Positions 52,839-61,420 of a stretch of 64,000 nucleotides of DNA are shown here, piece after piece. The position numbers and the translations under genes are program-made. The stretch is from Caldilinea sp. CFX5 (lineage in GTDB: Bacteria; Chloroflexota; Anaerolineae; Caldilineales; Caldilineaceae): the NCBI GenBank assembly GCA_021405325.1, contig QWII01000005.1:62001-126000 (forward strand). Direction: 5' to 3'. The first letter of the stretch is position 1; each line of letters opens with the position of its first letter. The notes beneath the pieces are model-generated. The model worked only from the letters and a program-made list of their open reading frames with translations. It was not told where the DNA came from and searched no databases.

Positions 52839-52915
52839 GGGATAGACGCGGATGCAGGCAGCGCGGATTTTTGGTGCAGAAAAAATCCGCGCTGCCTGCA
52901 TCCGCGTCTATCCCC
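52838..52915. repeat. Perfect 35-bp hairpin at the kinase stop codon
   Basis: Arms at 52838-52872 and 52881-52915 match exactly (left begins GGGGATAGACGCGGATGCAG) around TGGTGCAG. It starts at the last base of the stop codon. Same 35/8/35 size as the hairpin at 38236, with unrelated sequence. Confidence 0.9.
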
Positions 52916-52924
52916 TGTGTTCTA

Positions 52925-52967
52925 TTCATACTTCGTTCATATTTTCTTCACAACTCTGTGGCAAGAT
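52925..52967 (+). promoter_or_regulatory. CopR-like triple direct repeat and promoter
   Basis: TTCAT at 52925 and 52936 and TTCAC at 52947, each 11 bases apart. CAAGAT at 52962-52967 can serve as -10, exactly 26 bases after the second repeat. It precedes the DUF305 lipoprotein and CopB genes. Confidence 0.7.
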
Positions 52968-53062
52968 CAAGCCTATTGATAACCTGCCGGTGGTGGCGAC
53001 AAGTTGTCCGCTGCTACGGCAAAGGTGCATTCGCAAAAGCAGGATAACGAAGGAGTAAAACG

Positions 53063-54217
53063 ATGCAATGGCTTGGCAAACTAACCCTGATCGGTCTGAT
53101 TGCGTTAACGGTCGGCGGTTGCGCCGGCGTCATGTCCGGCGGGCACATGGGCGACATGGATCACAACATGAATCATGATGCCATGAGCACCCCGCTGGCC
53201 GGCATGGATCATAGCGGCATGATGACCCACACAGAAACCATGACCGGCACGCAGATGGGCCACATGGACCATCGGATGCAAGTCGATCCCGCCCAGCCGT
53301 TCGACGCCCAGTTTATCGACAGTATGCTCGAACATCATCGCGGCGCGGTCGTCATGGCGCAACAAGTGTTGGAACAATCAGAACGAGCAGAATTACGCAC
53401 GCTGGCGGAAGCGATCATCGCCGCCCAAACACAAGAGATCGAACAGATGACGGCCTGGCGCGCAAGCTGGTATCCCGACTTGCCCCCGACCGCCGGCATA
53501 GGCATGAGCATGGGCGAGATGAGCATCAGCACGGACGACAGCAAACCCTTTGACCAGCGCTTCATTGAAGCCATGATCTCGCACCACCAGGGGGCCATCG
53601 ACATGGCAAAGATGGCCCAACAGATGGCCGAACATGCAGAGATCAAGACGTTGGCTGATGCCATCATCACTGCCCAACAAGCCGAAATTGAACAGATGCA
53701 AAGCTGGCTCAACGCTTGGTATGGCATCAGCGCCGCTGACTCTCCCTATGCCGCTCAACTCGATAGCCCCGTCCGCGGTCTGAGCGCACAGGAGGTGGAT
53801 GATTTGCGGGCTGGTCGCGGTATGGGCTTTGCCCGCATGGCCGAACTCAACAACTATCCTGGCCCGCGCCACGTGCTTGATTTACAAGAGGAACTAAAAT
53901 TGACGGCGGAACAGACGACATCCATTGAAGCCATCTTCAGCGCGATGCAGACGGAAGCGCAAGCGTTGGGTGAACAAATTTTGACACAGGAGGAACAACT
54001 CGGCGCAGCCTTTGTCGATGGTACAGTGGATGAGGCAACACTCGAACAGCAAGTAATGACCCTGGCCGAGTTGTATGGTCAACTACGGGTGGCTCATTTG
54101 CGCGCCCACCTCCAGGTGACGCCGCTGCTGATGCCGGAACAGATCGCTGCCTATAACCAATTGCGTGGTTACACTGGCAACGACGGCCACGGTCACATGC
54201 ACAATATGCACCGGTAA
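53063..54217 (+). CDS. Met/His-rich lipoprotein: two DUF305 domains and a Spy/CpxP-like tail
   Basis: 384 residues, GAAGGAG upstream. Lipobox VGGC with Cys20, then a Met/His-rich region ([16 protein letters not shown]) suited to copper binding. Two DUF305 (ferritin-like) units follow: [22 protein letters not shown] with [19 protein letters not shown], and [23 protein letters not shown] with [19 protein letters not shown]. The final 120 residues ([24 protein letters not shown]) resemble the Spy/CpxP LTxxQ fold. A three-module extracellular metal-binding protein next to CopB and a multicopper oxidase most likely buffers copper. Confidence 0.9.
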   Translation: MQWLGKLTLIGLIALTVGGCAGVMSGGHMGDMDHNMNHDAMSTPLAGMDHSGMMTHTETMTGTQMGHMDHRMQVDPAQPFDAQFIDSMLEHHRGAVVMAQQVLEQSERAELRTLAEAIIAAQTQEIEQMTAWRASWYPDLPPTAGIGMSMGEMSISTDDSKPFDQRFIEAMISHHQGAIDMAKMAQQMAEHAEIKTLADAIITAQQAEIEQMQSWLNAWYGISAADSPYAAQLDSPVRGLSAQEVDDLRAGRGMGFARMAELNNYPGPRHVLDLQEELKLTAEQTTSIEAIFSAMQTEAQALGEQILTQEEQLGAAFVDGTVDEATLEQQVMTLAELYGQLRVAHLRAHLQVTPLLMPEQIAAYNQLRGYTGNDGHGHMHNMHR

Positions 54218-54348
54218 GAGTATCCAACCCAATCAATTCTCTCGCTTTGTGGGGGAACGTCCAGTCAAAGCCACTCCATCATCATAGAATAAGAGGTGTT
54301 TGTGTAGAGACAGAAGACACCAGTCATTTGGAAAGAACGGAGCAACAC

Positions 54349-56553
54349 ATGGCCAATCACAATGTCCACCCTGCTCACAAGCGTCACGAAACCGCCGATC
54401 CCCAGGATGACGCGCGCCAGCACAGCCACCATGCTGGTCACGCACCCGTGACCTCGGCCCAACCGCACACCATGCACGGTGACTATGCCACGGCGGCAGC
54501 GCATACACAAACTATTCATGAAGCCGGTCACCAGGCCGCCACCGGTCGCACGGGGCATGATGCCCATGCTGATCACGGCGTCGATCACACCGGCCATGAG
54601 TTAATGTTTCGCAACCGCTTCTGGGTCTGTCTGCTGCTCACTATCCCCGTGCTGCTCTACAGCCACATGTTACAGATGTGGTTTGGCTTCACCATGCCCG
54701 CCTTTCCCGGTAGCCAGTGGATTGGCCCGCTCTTTGCCGGCGTCATCTTTGTCTATGGCGGCGTGCCTTTTCTGCAAATGGCCATCCCGGAGCTGCGCAA
54801 CCGCCAACCAGGGATGATGACCCTCATCTCGCTGGCGATCACGGTGGCGTTTGTCTACAGCATTGCTACGCTCTGGATCGACCCCATGGCGGGTTTCTTC
54901 TGGGAGATGGCGCTGCTGATCGATGTCATGTTGCTCGGCCACTGGTTGGAAATGCGCAGTGTACGGCAAGCCTCCGGCGCCCTCAATGAGCTTGCCAAGT
55001 TGATGCCCGATGAGGCCGAGCGTGTTCACCCTGATGGCAGCATTGTACGGGTGGCGAGCAGTGAGTTGCGGGTGGGTGATCTGGTCTTGGTACGACCGGG
55101 CGCCGGCACCCCCGCCGATGGGGAAGTGATCGAAGGCGTTTCCGATGTCAACGAAGCCATGATCACCGGCGAGTCACGGCCCGTGCGCAAAGAGCCGGGG
55201 AGCAAGGTGATTGCCGGCACAGTCAACGGCGACGGCAGTCTGCGCGTGCGGGTGACAGCCACGGGTGAAGAGACTGCGCTTTCCGGGATTATGCGGTTGG
55301 TGCAGGAGGCGCAAAACAGCAAATCGGCGACCCAGGTGTTGGCGGATCGGGCTGCGGGTTGGCTCTTTTACATTGCCCTGGCCGCCGCTATCATCACTGC
55401 GATTGCCTGGACAGTAGCGACGGGGTTCAACGTCGAAGTGGTGCAACGAGTCGCGACCGTTTTGGTCATTGCTTGTCCCCACGCCTTAGGGTTAGCCGTG
55501 CCGCTTGTAGTGGCGATTAGCACCTCGCTGGCGGCGCGTAACGGCATCCTCGTGCGCGACCGCTTGGCGCTGGAGGAAGCGCGCACTGTTGACACCATTA
55601 TTTTCGACAAAACAGGGACGCTCACCAAAGGCGAACAGGGCCTGGTTGACCTGGCCGTTGTGGACGGTTGGTCGCCGGAAGAGGCAATAGCCCTGGCGGC
55701 GGCGGTCGAGGGCGATTCCGAACATATCATCGCCAAAGCCATCCGCCAAGCAGCGACAGAACGCACGCTTGCTCTCCCAAAGATTAGCGCTTTTGAAGCA
55801 ATCAAAGGGCGCGGGGCGAAGGCGACGGTCAATGGACAAAGCGTCTATGTTGGCGGTCCCCGCTTACTGGAAATGCTTGAGACCACGCCGCCAACTGCGC
55901 TACAGGAATTTGTGACTCAGGCTGAAACCAAAGGTCAGACAGTCGTCTATTTGGTGCAAGCGCAGACGCCGGTTGCAGCCTTCGCGCTGGCGGATGTTCT
56001 GCGCCCGGAGAGCAAGCCGGCCATTCAGCAGTTACACGCGATGGGCGTGGCCGTTGTCATGTTGACGGGTGACAGCAAAGCGGTGGCCAAAGCGGTGGCA
56101 ACCGACCTTGGCATTGACCAGTACATTGCTGAAGTTTTACCGGAACACAAGGATCGCCAGGTGAGCGAGCTACAGGCGCAAGGGAAAAAGGTGGCAATGG
56201 TGGGCGACGGCGTCAATGATGCGCCGGCCCTTACGCGCGCCGATATTGGCATTGCCATCGGCAGCGGCACCGATGTGGCGGTCGAATCGGCCGACATTAT
56301 CCTTGTCCAGAGCAACCCGCTGGATGTGGCGAAAATCTTTACCCTGAGCCGAGCCACTCGCCGCAAAATGATCCAGAATCTCTGGTGGGCCGCTGGGTAT
56401 AATATTGTCGCCTTGCCCCTAGCGGCGGGCATCCTTGCCAACTGGGGGATCAATCTCTCCCCAGCCGTTGGCGCATTGTTTATGTCGATCAGCACCATTG
56501 TCGTCGCAATCAATGCCCAGTTGCTGCGTCGCCTACCATTGGCGAGTCTTTGA
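54349..56553 (+). CDS. copB: Copper-exporting P-type ATPase, CopB type
   Basis: 734 residues from the ATG at 54349 with GGAG upstream. Residues 1-85 are His-rich ([17 protein letters not shown]), replacing the usual ferredoxin-like metal domains. The transmembrane metal site is CPH ([10 protein letters not shown], Cys376-Pro-His378), which defines CopB-like pumps. Phosphorylation site Asp420 in [14 protein letters not shown] at the actuator domain ([10 protein letters not shown]); GDGVND near the C terminus. It expels copper from the cytosol using ATP. It lies 131 bases after the DUF305 gene, probably same operon. Confidence 0.95.
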   Translation: MANHNVHPAHKRHETADPQDDARQHSHHAGHAPVTSAQPHTMHGDYATAAAHTQTIHEAGHQAATGRTGHDAHADHGVDHTGHELMFRNRFWVCLLLTIPVLLYSHMLQMWFGFTMPAFPGSQWIGPLFAGVIFVYGGVPFLQMAIPELRNRQPGMMTLISLAITVAFVYSIATLWIDPMAGFFWEMALLIDVMLLGHWLEMRSVRQASGALNELAKLMPDEAERVHPDGSIVRVASSELRVGDLVLVRPGAGTPADGEVIEGVSDVNEAMITGESRPVRKEPGSKVIAGTVNGDGSLRVRVTATGEETALSGIMRLVQEAQNSKSATQVLADRAAGWLFYIALAAAIITAIAWTVATGFNVEVVQRVATVLVIACPHALGLAVPLVVAISTSLAARNGILVRDRLALEEARTVDTIIFDKTGTLTKGEQGLVDLAVVDGWSPEEAIALAAAVEGDSEHIIAKAIRQAATERTLALPKISAFEAIKGRGAKATVNGQSVYVGGPRLLEMLETTPPTALQEFVTQAETKGQTVVYLVQAQTPVAAFALADVLRPESKPAIQQLHAMGVAVVMLTGDSKAVAKAVATDLGIDQYIAEVLPEHKDRQVSELQAQGKKVAMVGDGVNDAPALTRADIGIAIGSGTDVAVESADIILVQSNPLDVAKIFTLSRATRRKMIQNLWWAAGYNIVALPLAAGILANWGINLSPAVGALFMSISTIVVAINAQLLRRLPLASL

Positions 56554-56603
56554 AAAAAGGCTAAGCTGGACTTTGGTTTGACGCCGCAGCACGCAAAAAA
56601 AGA

Positions 56604-56640
56604 AGGAGCGCCACCTCCCTAGCAAAAGACCGGCGCTCCT
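56604..56640 (+). terminator. Hairpin after copB
   Basis: Arms AGGAGCGCC / GGCGCTCCT with a 19-base loop, preceded by seven A residues, 50 bases after the copB stop. No U tract on the plus strand. Confidence 0.55.
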
Positions 56641-56696
56641 ACCCAGCACCTGAACAATAGAATGCAAAGCAGCTATTGTCAAGTTATCGTTATGAA

Positions 56697-56756
56697 ATGA
56701 GTAGGCCGTCGAGAATGTCTCGACGGCCTACTCATTATGTGCCTACTCATTATGTT
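56697..56756. repeat. 18-bp hairpin plus 15-bp direct repeat beside the att site
   Basis: Arms ATGAGTAGGCCGTCGAGA and complement around ATG (56697-56735), then GCCTACTCATTATGT repeated directly at 56727-56741 and 56742-56756. It abuts the tRNA fragment and marks the chromosome side of the element boundary. Confidence 0.75.
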
Positions 56757-56795
56757 TGGTGGTGCCCCTACTCCGATTTGAACGGAGACGCCCAT
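56757..56795 (-). other. att site: 3' end of a tRNA gene, element boundary
   Basis: On the minus strand, T stem CTCCG, T loop TTCAAAT, T stem CGGAG, acceptor strand TAGGGGC, discriminator A and CCA (duplicated CCA). The 5' two thirds of a tRNA are missing; instead the integrase C terminus continues. This is the classical product of integration into a tRNA 3' end. By orientation, the intact tRNA should lie beyond the right edge, at the other end of the element. Confidence 0.8.
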
Positions 56796-56798
56796 CCG

Positions 56799-57752
56799 CT
56801 ATTTGGCTTGCAAAAGTGCAATGGGGCTGACTGGCCGTTGACGCAGCGCCTCCAACACATCGTCAACCTGTTGTAAGGCATAAATGGCCGTCGTCGCATA
56901 ATTCGCATGACCAAGTTGTGTTTGCAGCAACTGGCCGTACGCTTCACCGCGCAATTGTCGGCTCCATACCGTTGCAAACATCCGGCGAAAATCATGCGTT
57001 TCTACATCAACGCCGGCCAAATCGGCAGCATCCAACACCACCTTATATAAGCCGTCTGGGGAAAGTGCGTGTCCGCCTTTTCTTGACGGAAATAAGGGCC
57101 CAGCCTTGCCTTGAATAATCTCCACCCACTGGCGAATGTAAGCGCCAGTGGGACCATCAAACGCGACAAGCCTCGGCTTGTCGTTTTTTGTTACCTGCGG
57201 ACGGAGGTAGCCGGCACCATCGTCAAACATGGTCACGTCCTCGATCTGCAAGGCAGCACACTCTTCCCGGCGCAAACCAGTGCCGGCGAGGATAGCAATA
57301 ATGCACCGATTGCGTACCGGATTGCTTGTACGCCAACACGCATTCAGTAAGGCATTCAACTCCTCAAGTGACAAGGGTCGCTTGACCGGCGGGCCACCTT
57401 GCGTTTTGGGAACAAAGAGCGAAAAATCAATCGCCATATATCCCCGTTGGTGCGCCCACTTAAACACTTGCCGCAGACGCTTCAGCGCATCAAAGCGGCT
57501 CGAATAGCCCCACCCAAGCTCGTGCAAATATTGTTCATACTCAAACAGGTCATCGCTGCTGAGAACCCAGTCGCGCGCTGGCCCAACATTGCGCCACCAT
57601 TCTTCAAACGGGCGCAACTTAAACCGATACCCTTTCACGGTTGTGGCCTGGCTCTTCTTACGCTGATGAGCCAGGTAAATTTCGATTAACCGGCCAAGCT
57701 GTTCTCCGTTCAGGCTTGGCGTCTCAACATCAAATTGAATTTCGTGAACCAT
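56799..57752 (-). CDS. int: Tyrosine-recombinase integrase
   Basis: 317 residues. SAM-like N domain (about 14-110: RLIEIYLAHQRKKSQATTVKGYRFKLRPFEEWW), then the catalytic domain with Arg161 (AGTGLRREE), His253-x-x-Arg256 (THDFRRMFAT), His282 (QLGHAN) and the nucleophile Tyr291 (TTAIYALQ). All active residues are present. The gene ends four bases from the tRNA-derived att site, the usual position for an integrase of a genomic island or integrative conjugative element. It points toward the boundary and is divergent from the rest of the element. Confidence 0.95.
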   Translation of the reverse strand: MVHEIQFDVETPSLNGEQLGRLIEIYLAHQRKKSQATTVKGYRFKLRPFEEWWRNVGPARDWVLSSDDLFEYEQYLHELGWGYSSRFDALKRLRQVFKWAHQRGYMAIDFSLFVPKTQGGPPVKRPLSLEELNALLNACWRTSNPVRNRCIIAILAGTGLRREECAALQIEDVTMFDDGAGYLRPQVTKNDKPRLVAFDGPTGAYIRQWVEIIQGKAGPLFPSRKGGHALSPDGLYKVVLDAADLAGVDVETHDFRRMFATVWSRQLRGEAYGQLLQTQLGHANYATTAIYALQQVDDVLEALRQRPVSPIALLQAK

Positions 57753-57894
57753 GGTTTCCTCTGTGTGTGTGGTTAATCGGATTGTAGCAAGGGGGATACC
57801 AATCCTGCGAACGCAGTAACACTACATTGAAACTTAGGTTCCTTACTGATTCTAATTCGTTGTTAACTTCATTCTAACCCAAAGAGAATACCCT

Positions 57895-59139
57895 ATGGCC
57901 AAGAAACACAACAGCGCTACCGCCGCTACCGATCTCAGCAATGACCGGCAGTACTTTGTGGTGACCCCTCATTTGGTGTGGGCCTTGTGTGAAGATCCCT
58001 ATGAATTCACGCTCTGGTCCACCATCAAAATGATCACGCGCGAGGGCGAAACCTGCCGGCTTACCACACCTGACTTGGCCGAACTGAGCATGATGAGTCT
58101 GGACAAAGTGCATAATTGTCGTAAGCGTTTGCTGGATGTCGGGCTGCTAATCGGCGAGATTAAAAAGAAAGACCTTCATAACCCACAACCGATCTGGCAT
58201 CTCACCATTCCTGATATTTGGGAACCCAATATTGCCTGGAACAAAGAGTACAACTCAATTGAGAAGAAGTTCTCTTACAAACGGCTACAGCGCCAGAAAT
58301 TCAAAGAAAACCGCAAGAGTTTGCGCACGCTCAAAGACTTACAGAAAAGTCAGAATGATACACCACATGACGCCTTACCAAAAGATGAAGCTTTACTTTC
58401 TAGTAAGCAGAATATGCCGCTACAGGTGGTAGAAGCTTTTCGCCAGGCGAAAATGGTGAGGGCTTCTTTTTCGTCTGGCGAAAATGGGTCGCAGTCACAC
58501 GAAAATGGGTCTCTGCTGCACGGAAATGGGTCACGGCCACACGAAAATTCTCTATATATAGAAAAACCAGATCAAAAACCGATCAAAAACCCAGATCAAA
58601 AACCCACCACCACCATTCTTCCAATCGCGCGCGCCACCAGGTTGCCCAATGGTGGTGGTGGTTCGTTGCCTACTGACCAAATCAAGAAGGGTCAAGACCA
58701 GTCTCTCGAACCGCCAAAACCAACTTGCAATCACATGCTTTCCACGCGCGCAAAACTCCAGGCAATGCGTATGCTCGCCGCACAAATCATTGACGCCATT
58801 CCAACGCGGTGGTGGGGAAAGGAAGAATATATTAACAGCCTTGATGCCCAAAAGCTCTACCAACTATGCGCCTGGCTCTGGATCTGGCAATTAGTCCATC
58901 AAGAAATCCGGCGCGGCGGTCTCTGGGATGAAGAAACATTTCAACTCCTTCAGCGCAAAAGAGATGCCGAATTAATCTATGGCCCGCTCTGGGTCAACGT
59001 TCATAACGAACCGGCGGTCATCAAAACACGCTTGGCCGAAATCGAAGCGCCCCTTGATGAGCAAGATCGTGAACTGCTCAACCAGCACTTACTTGAAATC
59101 GCCAAAGAATTAGAGGAGGAAACCAATGCAGCAAAGTGA
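57895..59139 (+). CDS. Replication initiator-like protein of the integrated element
   Basis: 414 residues. N-terminal winged helix (RQYFVVTPHLVWALCEDPYEFTLWSTIKMI, LTTPDLAELSMMSLDKVHNCRKRLLDVGLLIGEI), as in plasmid and phage initiators. A Lys/Arg-rich coil follows, then a disordered region with seven-residue repeats (HENGSxx-like, about 194-218) encoded by DNA repeats, and a Trp-rich helical C-terminal domain (TRWWGKEEYINSL). The architecture and the iterons inside the gene recall phage lambda O. Initiator function is inferred. The start follows AAAGAGAA, with no strong ribosome site. Confidence 0.7.
   Translation: MAKKHNSATAATDLSNDRQYFVVTPHLVWALCEDPYEFTLWSTIKMITREGETCRLTTPDLAELSMMSLDKVHNCRKRLLDVGLLIGEIKKKDLHNPQPIWHLTIPDIWEPNIAWNKEYNSIEKKFSYKRLQRQKFKENRKSLRTLKDLQKSQNDTPHDALPKDEALLSSKQNMPLQVVEAFRQAKMVRASFSSGENGSQSHENGSLLHGNGSRPHENSLYIEKPDQKPIKNPDQKPTTTILPIARATRLPNGGGGSLPTDQIKKGQDQSLEPPKPTCNHMLSTRAKLQAMRMLAAQIIDAIPTRWWGKEEYINSLDAQKLYQLCAWLWIWQLVHQEIRRGGLWDEETFQLLQRKRDAELIYGPLWVNVHNEPAVIKTRLAEIEAPLDEQDRELLNQHLLEIAKELEEETNAAK
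58437..58610 (+). other. Candidate replication origin inside the initiator gene
   Basis: Four 21-bp repeats begin at 58474, 58495, 58516 and 58537 with core ACGAAAATGGGTC; a weaker fifth lies at 58444. A perfect palindrome TTTTCGCCAGGCGAAAA (58437-58453) precedes them. Directly after the repeats comes an AT-rich stretch (CTCTATATATAGAAAAA) and three GATCAAAAACC units (58570-58605), as expected of a DNA-unwinding element. Confidence 0.65.
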
Positions 59140-59191
59140 ATTACTGGAATTTCAAATCGCACTGTTACCTATCACAGCCTATCTTGAATAA
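59126..59191 (+). CDS. 21-residue ORF coupled to the initiator gene
   Basis: Start at 59126, inside the end of the initiator gene, five bases after a strong AGAGGAGGA ribosome site. The peptide is MQQSELLEFQIALLPITAYL plus Glu. The good ribosome site and overlap suggest real translation; it could be a tiny regulator or coupling leader for the next gene. Confidence 0.4.
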   Translation: MQQSELLEFQIALLPITAYLE

Positions 59192-59210
59192 CTAAACGGA
59201 GACAGCAATT

Positions 59211-59633
59211 ATGTTCGGAGCCTTTAAAAAAGCTTCCATCACCCAAATCGACGCCATGATCCAAGCCGCCATCCAAGAAACTAGTCAACACGCCCATGCC
59301 CTCATCGACGTACAACTCAACCTGGTCGATATGGCCCACTTGCTCACCGTGGTACGCTTGGCTGCGGCCCACCCCGAAATTGACGCCACCCACCAGCACT
59401 TTGCCCTGGCGTTTATCCGCCAATGCGCAACCGTCATGCAGCAACAGGGGCTGCCAGCAACAGCCGCGCTCTATCTAGCCGCCGCTCCTGCTCCGCAGAC
59501 GACCTACACCCTTGCCGCTGACGGCAATAGCATTACCTGTCGCCAGTGCAACTACACCTCTCACAACATCAATGACATCCAGAATCGCTATTGCGGCTAT
59601 TGTCACAAGTTCCACGAGGAGAGCCGATCATGA
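59211..59633 (+). CDS. Small zinc-ribbon protein of the element
   Basis: 140 residues. A helical first part (IDAMIQAAIQETSQHAHALI, NLVDMAHLLTVVRLAAAHP) and a C-terminal zinc ribbon: TCRQCNYTSHNINDIQNRYCGYCHKFHEE, with CxxC and CxxC-H. This ribbon recurs in small proteins of many bacteria; function unknown. GGAG precedes the start, and its stop overlaps the DnaQ-like gene by ATGA, so both are coupled. Confidence 0.75.
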   Translation: MFGAFKKASITQIDAMIQAAIQETSQHAHALIDVQLNLVDMAHLLTVVRLAAAHPEIDATHQHFALAFIRQCATVMQQQGLPATAALYLAAAPAPQTTYTLAADGNSITCRQCNYTSHNINDIQNRYCGYCHKFHEESRS

Positions 59634-60484
59634 GCAAAATCATTTACAGCAGTTGGCATCATGTCCCGTCTGGGCTGAAAACCAAAACTCAATTAGCGCG
59701 AGAGGGCATGAAACCCGCCAAAGGCCAAGCGCCGGTCGCGTACAAACGCGGCTTCAGGAGTAGTCCCGATTATGCTCTTTATGATGCTACCTTGGCGATT
59801 CCCAAGTGCAAACCGACGCCGGCACAACTGGCCATACTCGCAGCCAATCGCGAGAAGCAGCGCTGCGTGGGTTGCCGCAAATTGGTTTTCGACCAGTTGC
59901 TCTATAAGCGCTGTCCCAAGTGCGCCAAACGCTACGGACGCCATCTTGCCGCCACTACGCACGCCAACGAAGCCATCCATTGGGCGCGTACCATGCTCCA
60001 AAGCAACGCGCTCATCCTGGACACCGAAACCACCGGACTCGATGACGCCGCCGAAATTATCGAACTGGCGCTTATCAACACCCAAGGCCACCTCTACTGG
60101 AACACTCGGCTACGCCCCAAGGCAGTCGCGTGGCCTGAAGCGCAAGCGATCCACGGCATCGCGCCAGATCACGTTGCCCATGCCGACACCTTCCCCCAGA
60201 TGTACAACGCATTGGCGGCTTTGCTCGCTCAACACGAGGTCGTAATTTACAATGCGGCCTTTGACACACGCTTACTCGATCAAAGCTGCGCCGCCTGGAA
60301 CCTGGCGCCCATTGCCTTCATCGCCCACTGCGCAATGAACCATTACACCAACTATCACAAACAAAAGCGTTGGCTCCGTTTGCCCGCTGGCGATCACTCA
60401 GCCCTCGGCGATTGTTGGGCGGTGTTAAGAATTCTCCACGAGATGGCGAACAGCGCTTTGTACGAAGTCGAGGATTTGCCATGA
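59630..60484 (+). CDS. DnaQ-like 3'-5' exonuclease with zinc ribbon
   Basis: 284 residues. N terminus SGLKTKTQLAREGMKPAKGQ, then four Cys (79, 82, 95, 98: CVGC..CPKC), a zinc ribbon, and a DEDDh exonuclease: Asp131-x-Glu133 (ILDTETTGL), Asp212 (NAAFDTRLL), His256 and Asp261 (GDHSALGDCWAV). It could proofread or trim DNA ends during element replication. Overlaps genes on both sides by four bases (ATGA), so it sits in a tight operon. Confidence 0.88.
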   Translation: MSKIIYSSWHHVPSGLKTKTQLAREGMKPAKGQAPVAYKRGFRSSPDYALYDATLAIPKCKPTPAQLAILAANREKQRCVGCRKLVFDQLLYKRCPKCAKRYGRHLAATTHANEAIHWARTMLQSNALILDTETTGLDDAAEIIELALINTQGHLYWNTRLRPKAVAWPEAQAIHGIAPDHVAHADTFPQMYNALAALLAQHEVVIYNAAFDTRLLDQSCAAWNLAPIAFIAHCAMNHYTNYHKQKRWLRLPAGDHSALGDCWAVLRILHEMANSALYEVEDLP

Positions 60485-60687
60485 AATCAGCAACCGTCCG
60501 CAAGACCACCAGCGAATTAACGGCCCTCATCGAACAGTGGCTTGAAGCCTTTCACCCGGCCAGTGAATTGCCCCATCTGCCCGACGACGTAGCCTACCTG
60601 ATGGCCAAACAAGCCGTTCATGTGCTAGAAATCCTGCACACACAAGAACACGCCTTAGCTGAAGCAGGGTTGTTAAAAGAGGAGTAA
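60481..60687 (+). CDS. 68-residue helical protein of the element
   Basis: Starts within the end of the exonuclease gene (ATGA). MKSATVRKTTSELTALIEQW continues with EAFHPASELPHLPDDVAYLMAKQAVHVLEIL, an all-helical, slightly acidic protein. It ends two bases before the ParA gene. No family recognised. Confidence 0.65.
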   Translation: MKSATVRKTTSELTALIEQWLEAFHPASELPHLPDDVAYLMAKQAVHVLEILHTQEHALAEAGLLKEE

Positions 60688-60689
60688 CC

Positions 60690-61418
60690 ATGATCATCAC
60701 CATCGCATCCAACAAAGGCGGCGTCGCCAAAACCACGACCGCCGTCTCTATCGCCCACGGTCTCGCTCTCAACACCAGCCACCGCGTGCGCATCACCGAC
60801 TTTGATCGCCAGGGTCATGTTGCCGTCGCCCTGGGTCTGGACCCAGAGCCTGGCGTCTTCAATCATTTGGTGAGTCGCCAACCTTTGGCCAATTTACTGC
60901 GCGCCAGCCGCCGCGCCGGATTGGAACTTCTCCCCGGCAACAGCTACACCGAAACGGCTCAGGATATTGTCGCCAAACTGCACGATCTGGCCGACATTCC
61001 TGCTCTCATCCGCCAGATTGCCGACGGCGCTGACATCCTGGTCATCGACACCCGCTCCAGCGGCTACCTACAGGAACAAGCAATTCGCGCCGCCGACATC
61101 ATTATCAGCCCAGCCCGCCCCGACTTTCTCAGCGTCGATGGGCTAAACCAAACCCATGCCATGATTAAGCAACTCAATCAGACGGCTCGTCTCTGCATTC
61201 TACCCACCTGCTTCGACGGTCGCATTAGCGAGCACACGCGGCAATGGAACCTCTTGAAAGAACTCTACCCTAATGAAAGCTTTAATTGCGTTCCCCAACG
61301 CGCCGCCGTCATTGAAGCAGCCGCCGAAGGCAACACCATCTGGGAGAGCAAAGCGCGTGGCATTGAAGATGTACAACAAGCCTACGGTTATTTGATCAAC
61401 TGGATTATCAGGAGCTAG
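60690..61418 (+). CDS. ParA-family partition ATPase
   Basis: 242 residues. Deviant Walker A SNKGGVAKTTTAVSIAHG with the signature Lys, Walker A' DFDRQGHVAVAL, and Walker B region ILVIDTRSSGYLQ. ParA forms ATP-dependent patterns that move plasmid or element copies; with the following DUF3102 gene it forms a probable segregation pair. It sits two bases after the previous gene; ribosome site AGAGGAG. Confidence 0.93.
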   Translation: MIITIASNKGGVAKTTTAVSIAHGLALNTSHRVRITDFDRQGHVAVALGLDPEPGVFNHLVSRQPLANLLRASRRAGLELLPGNSYTETAQDIVAKLHDLADIPALIRQIADGADILVIDTRSSGYLQEQAIRAADIIISPARPDFLSVDGLNQTHAMIKQLNQTARLCILPTCFDGRISEHTRQWNLLKELYPNESFNCVPQRAAVIEAAAEGNTIWESKARGIEDVQQAYGYLINWIIRS

Positions 61419-61420
61419 CC

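Noticed and set aside
56757..56840. Complete tRNA gene
   Set aside because: Only the T arm and acceptor end fit; upstream sequence is the integrase C terminus and lacks anticodon and D arms.
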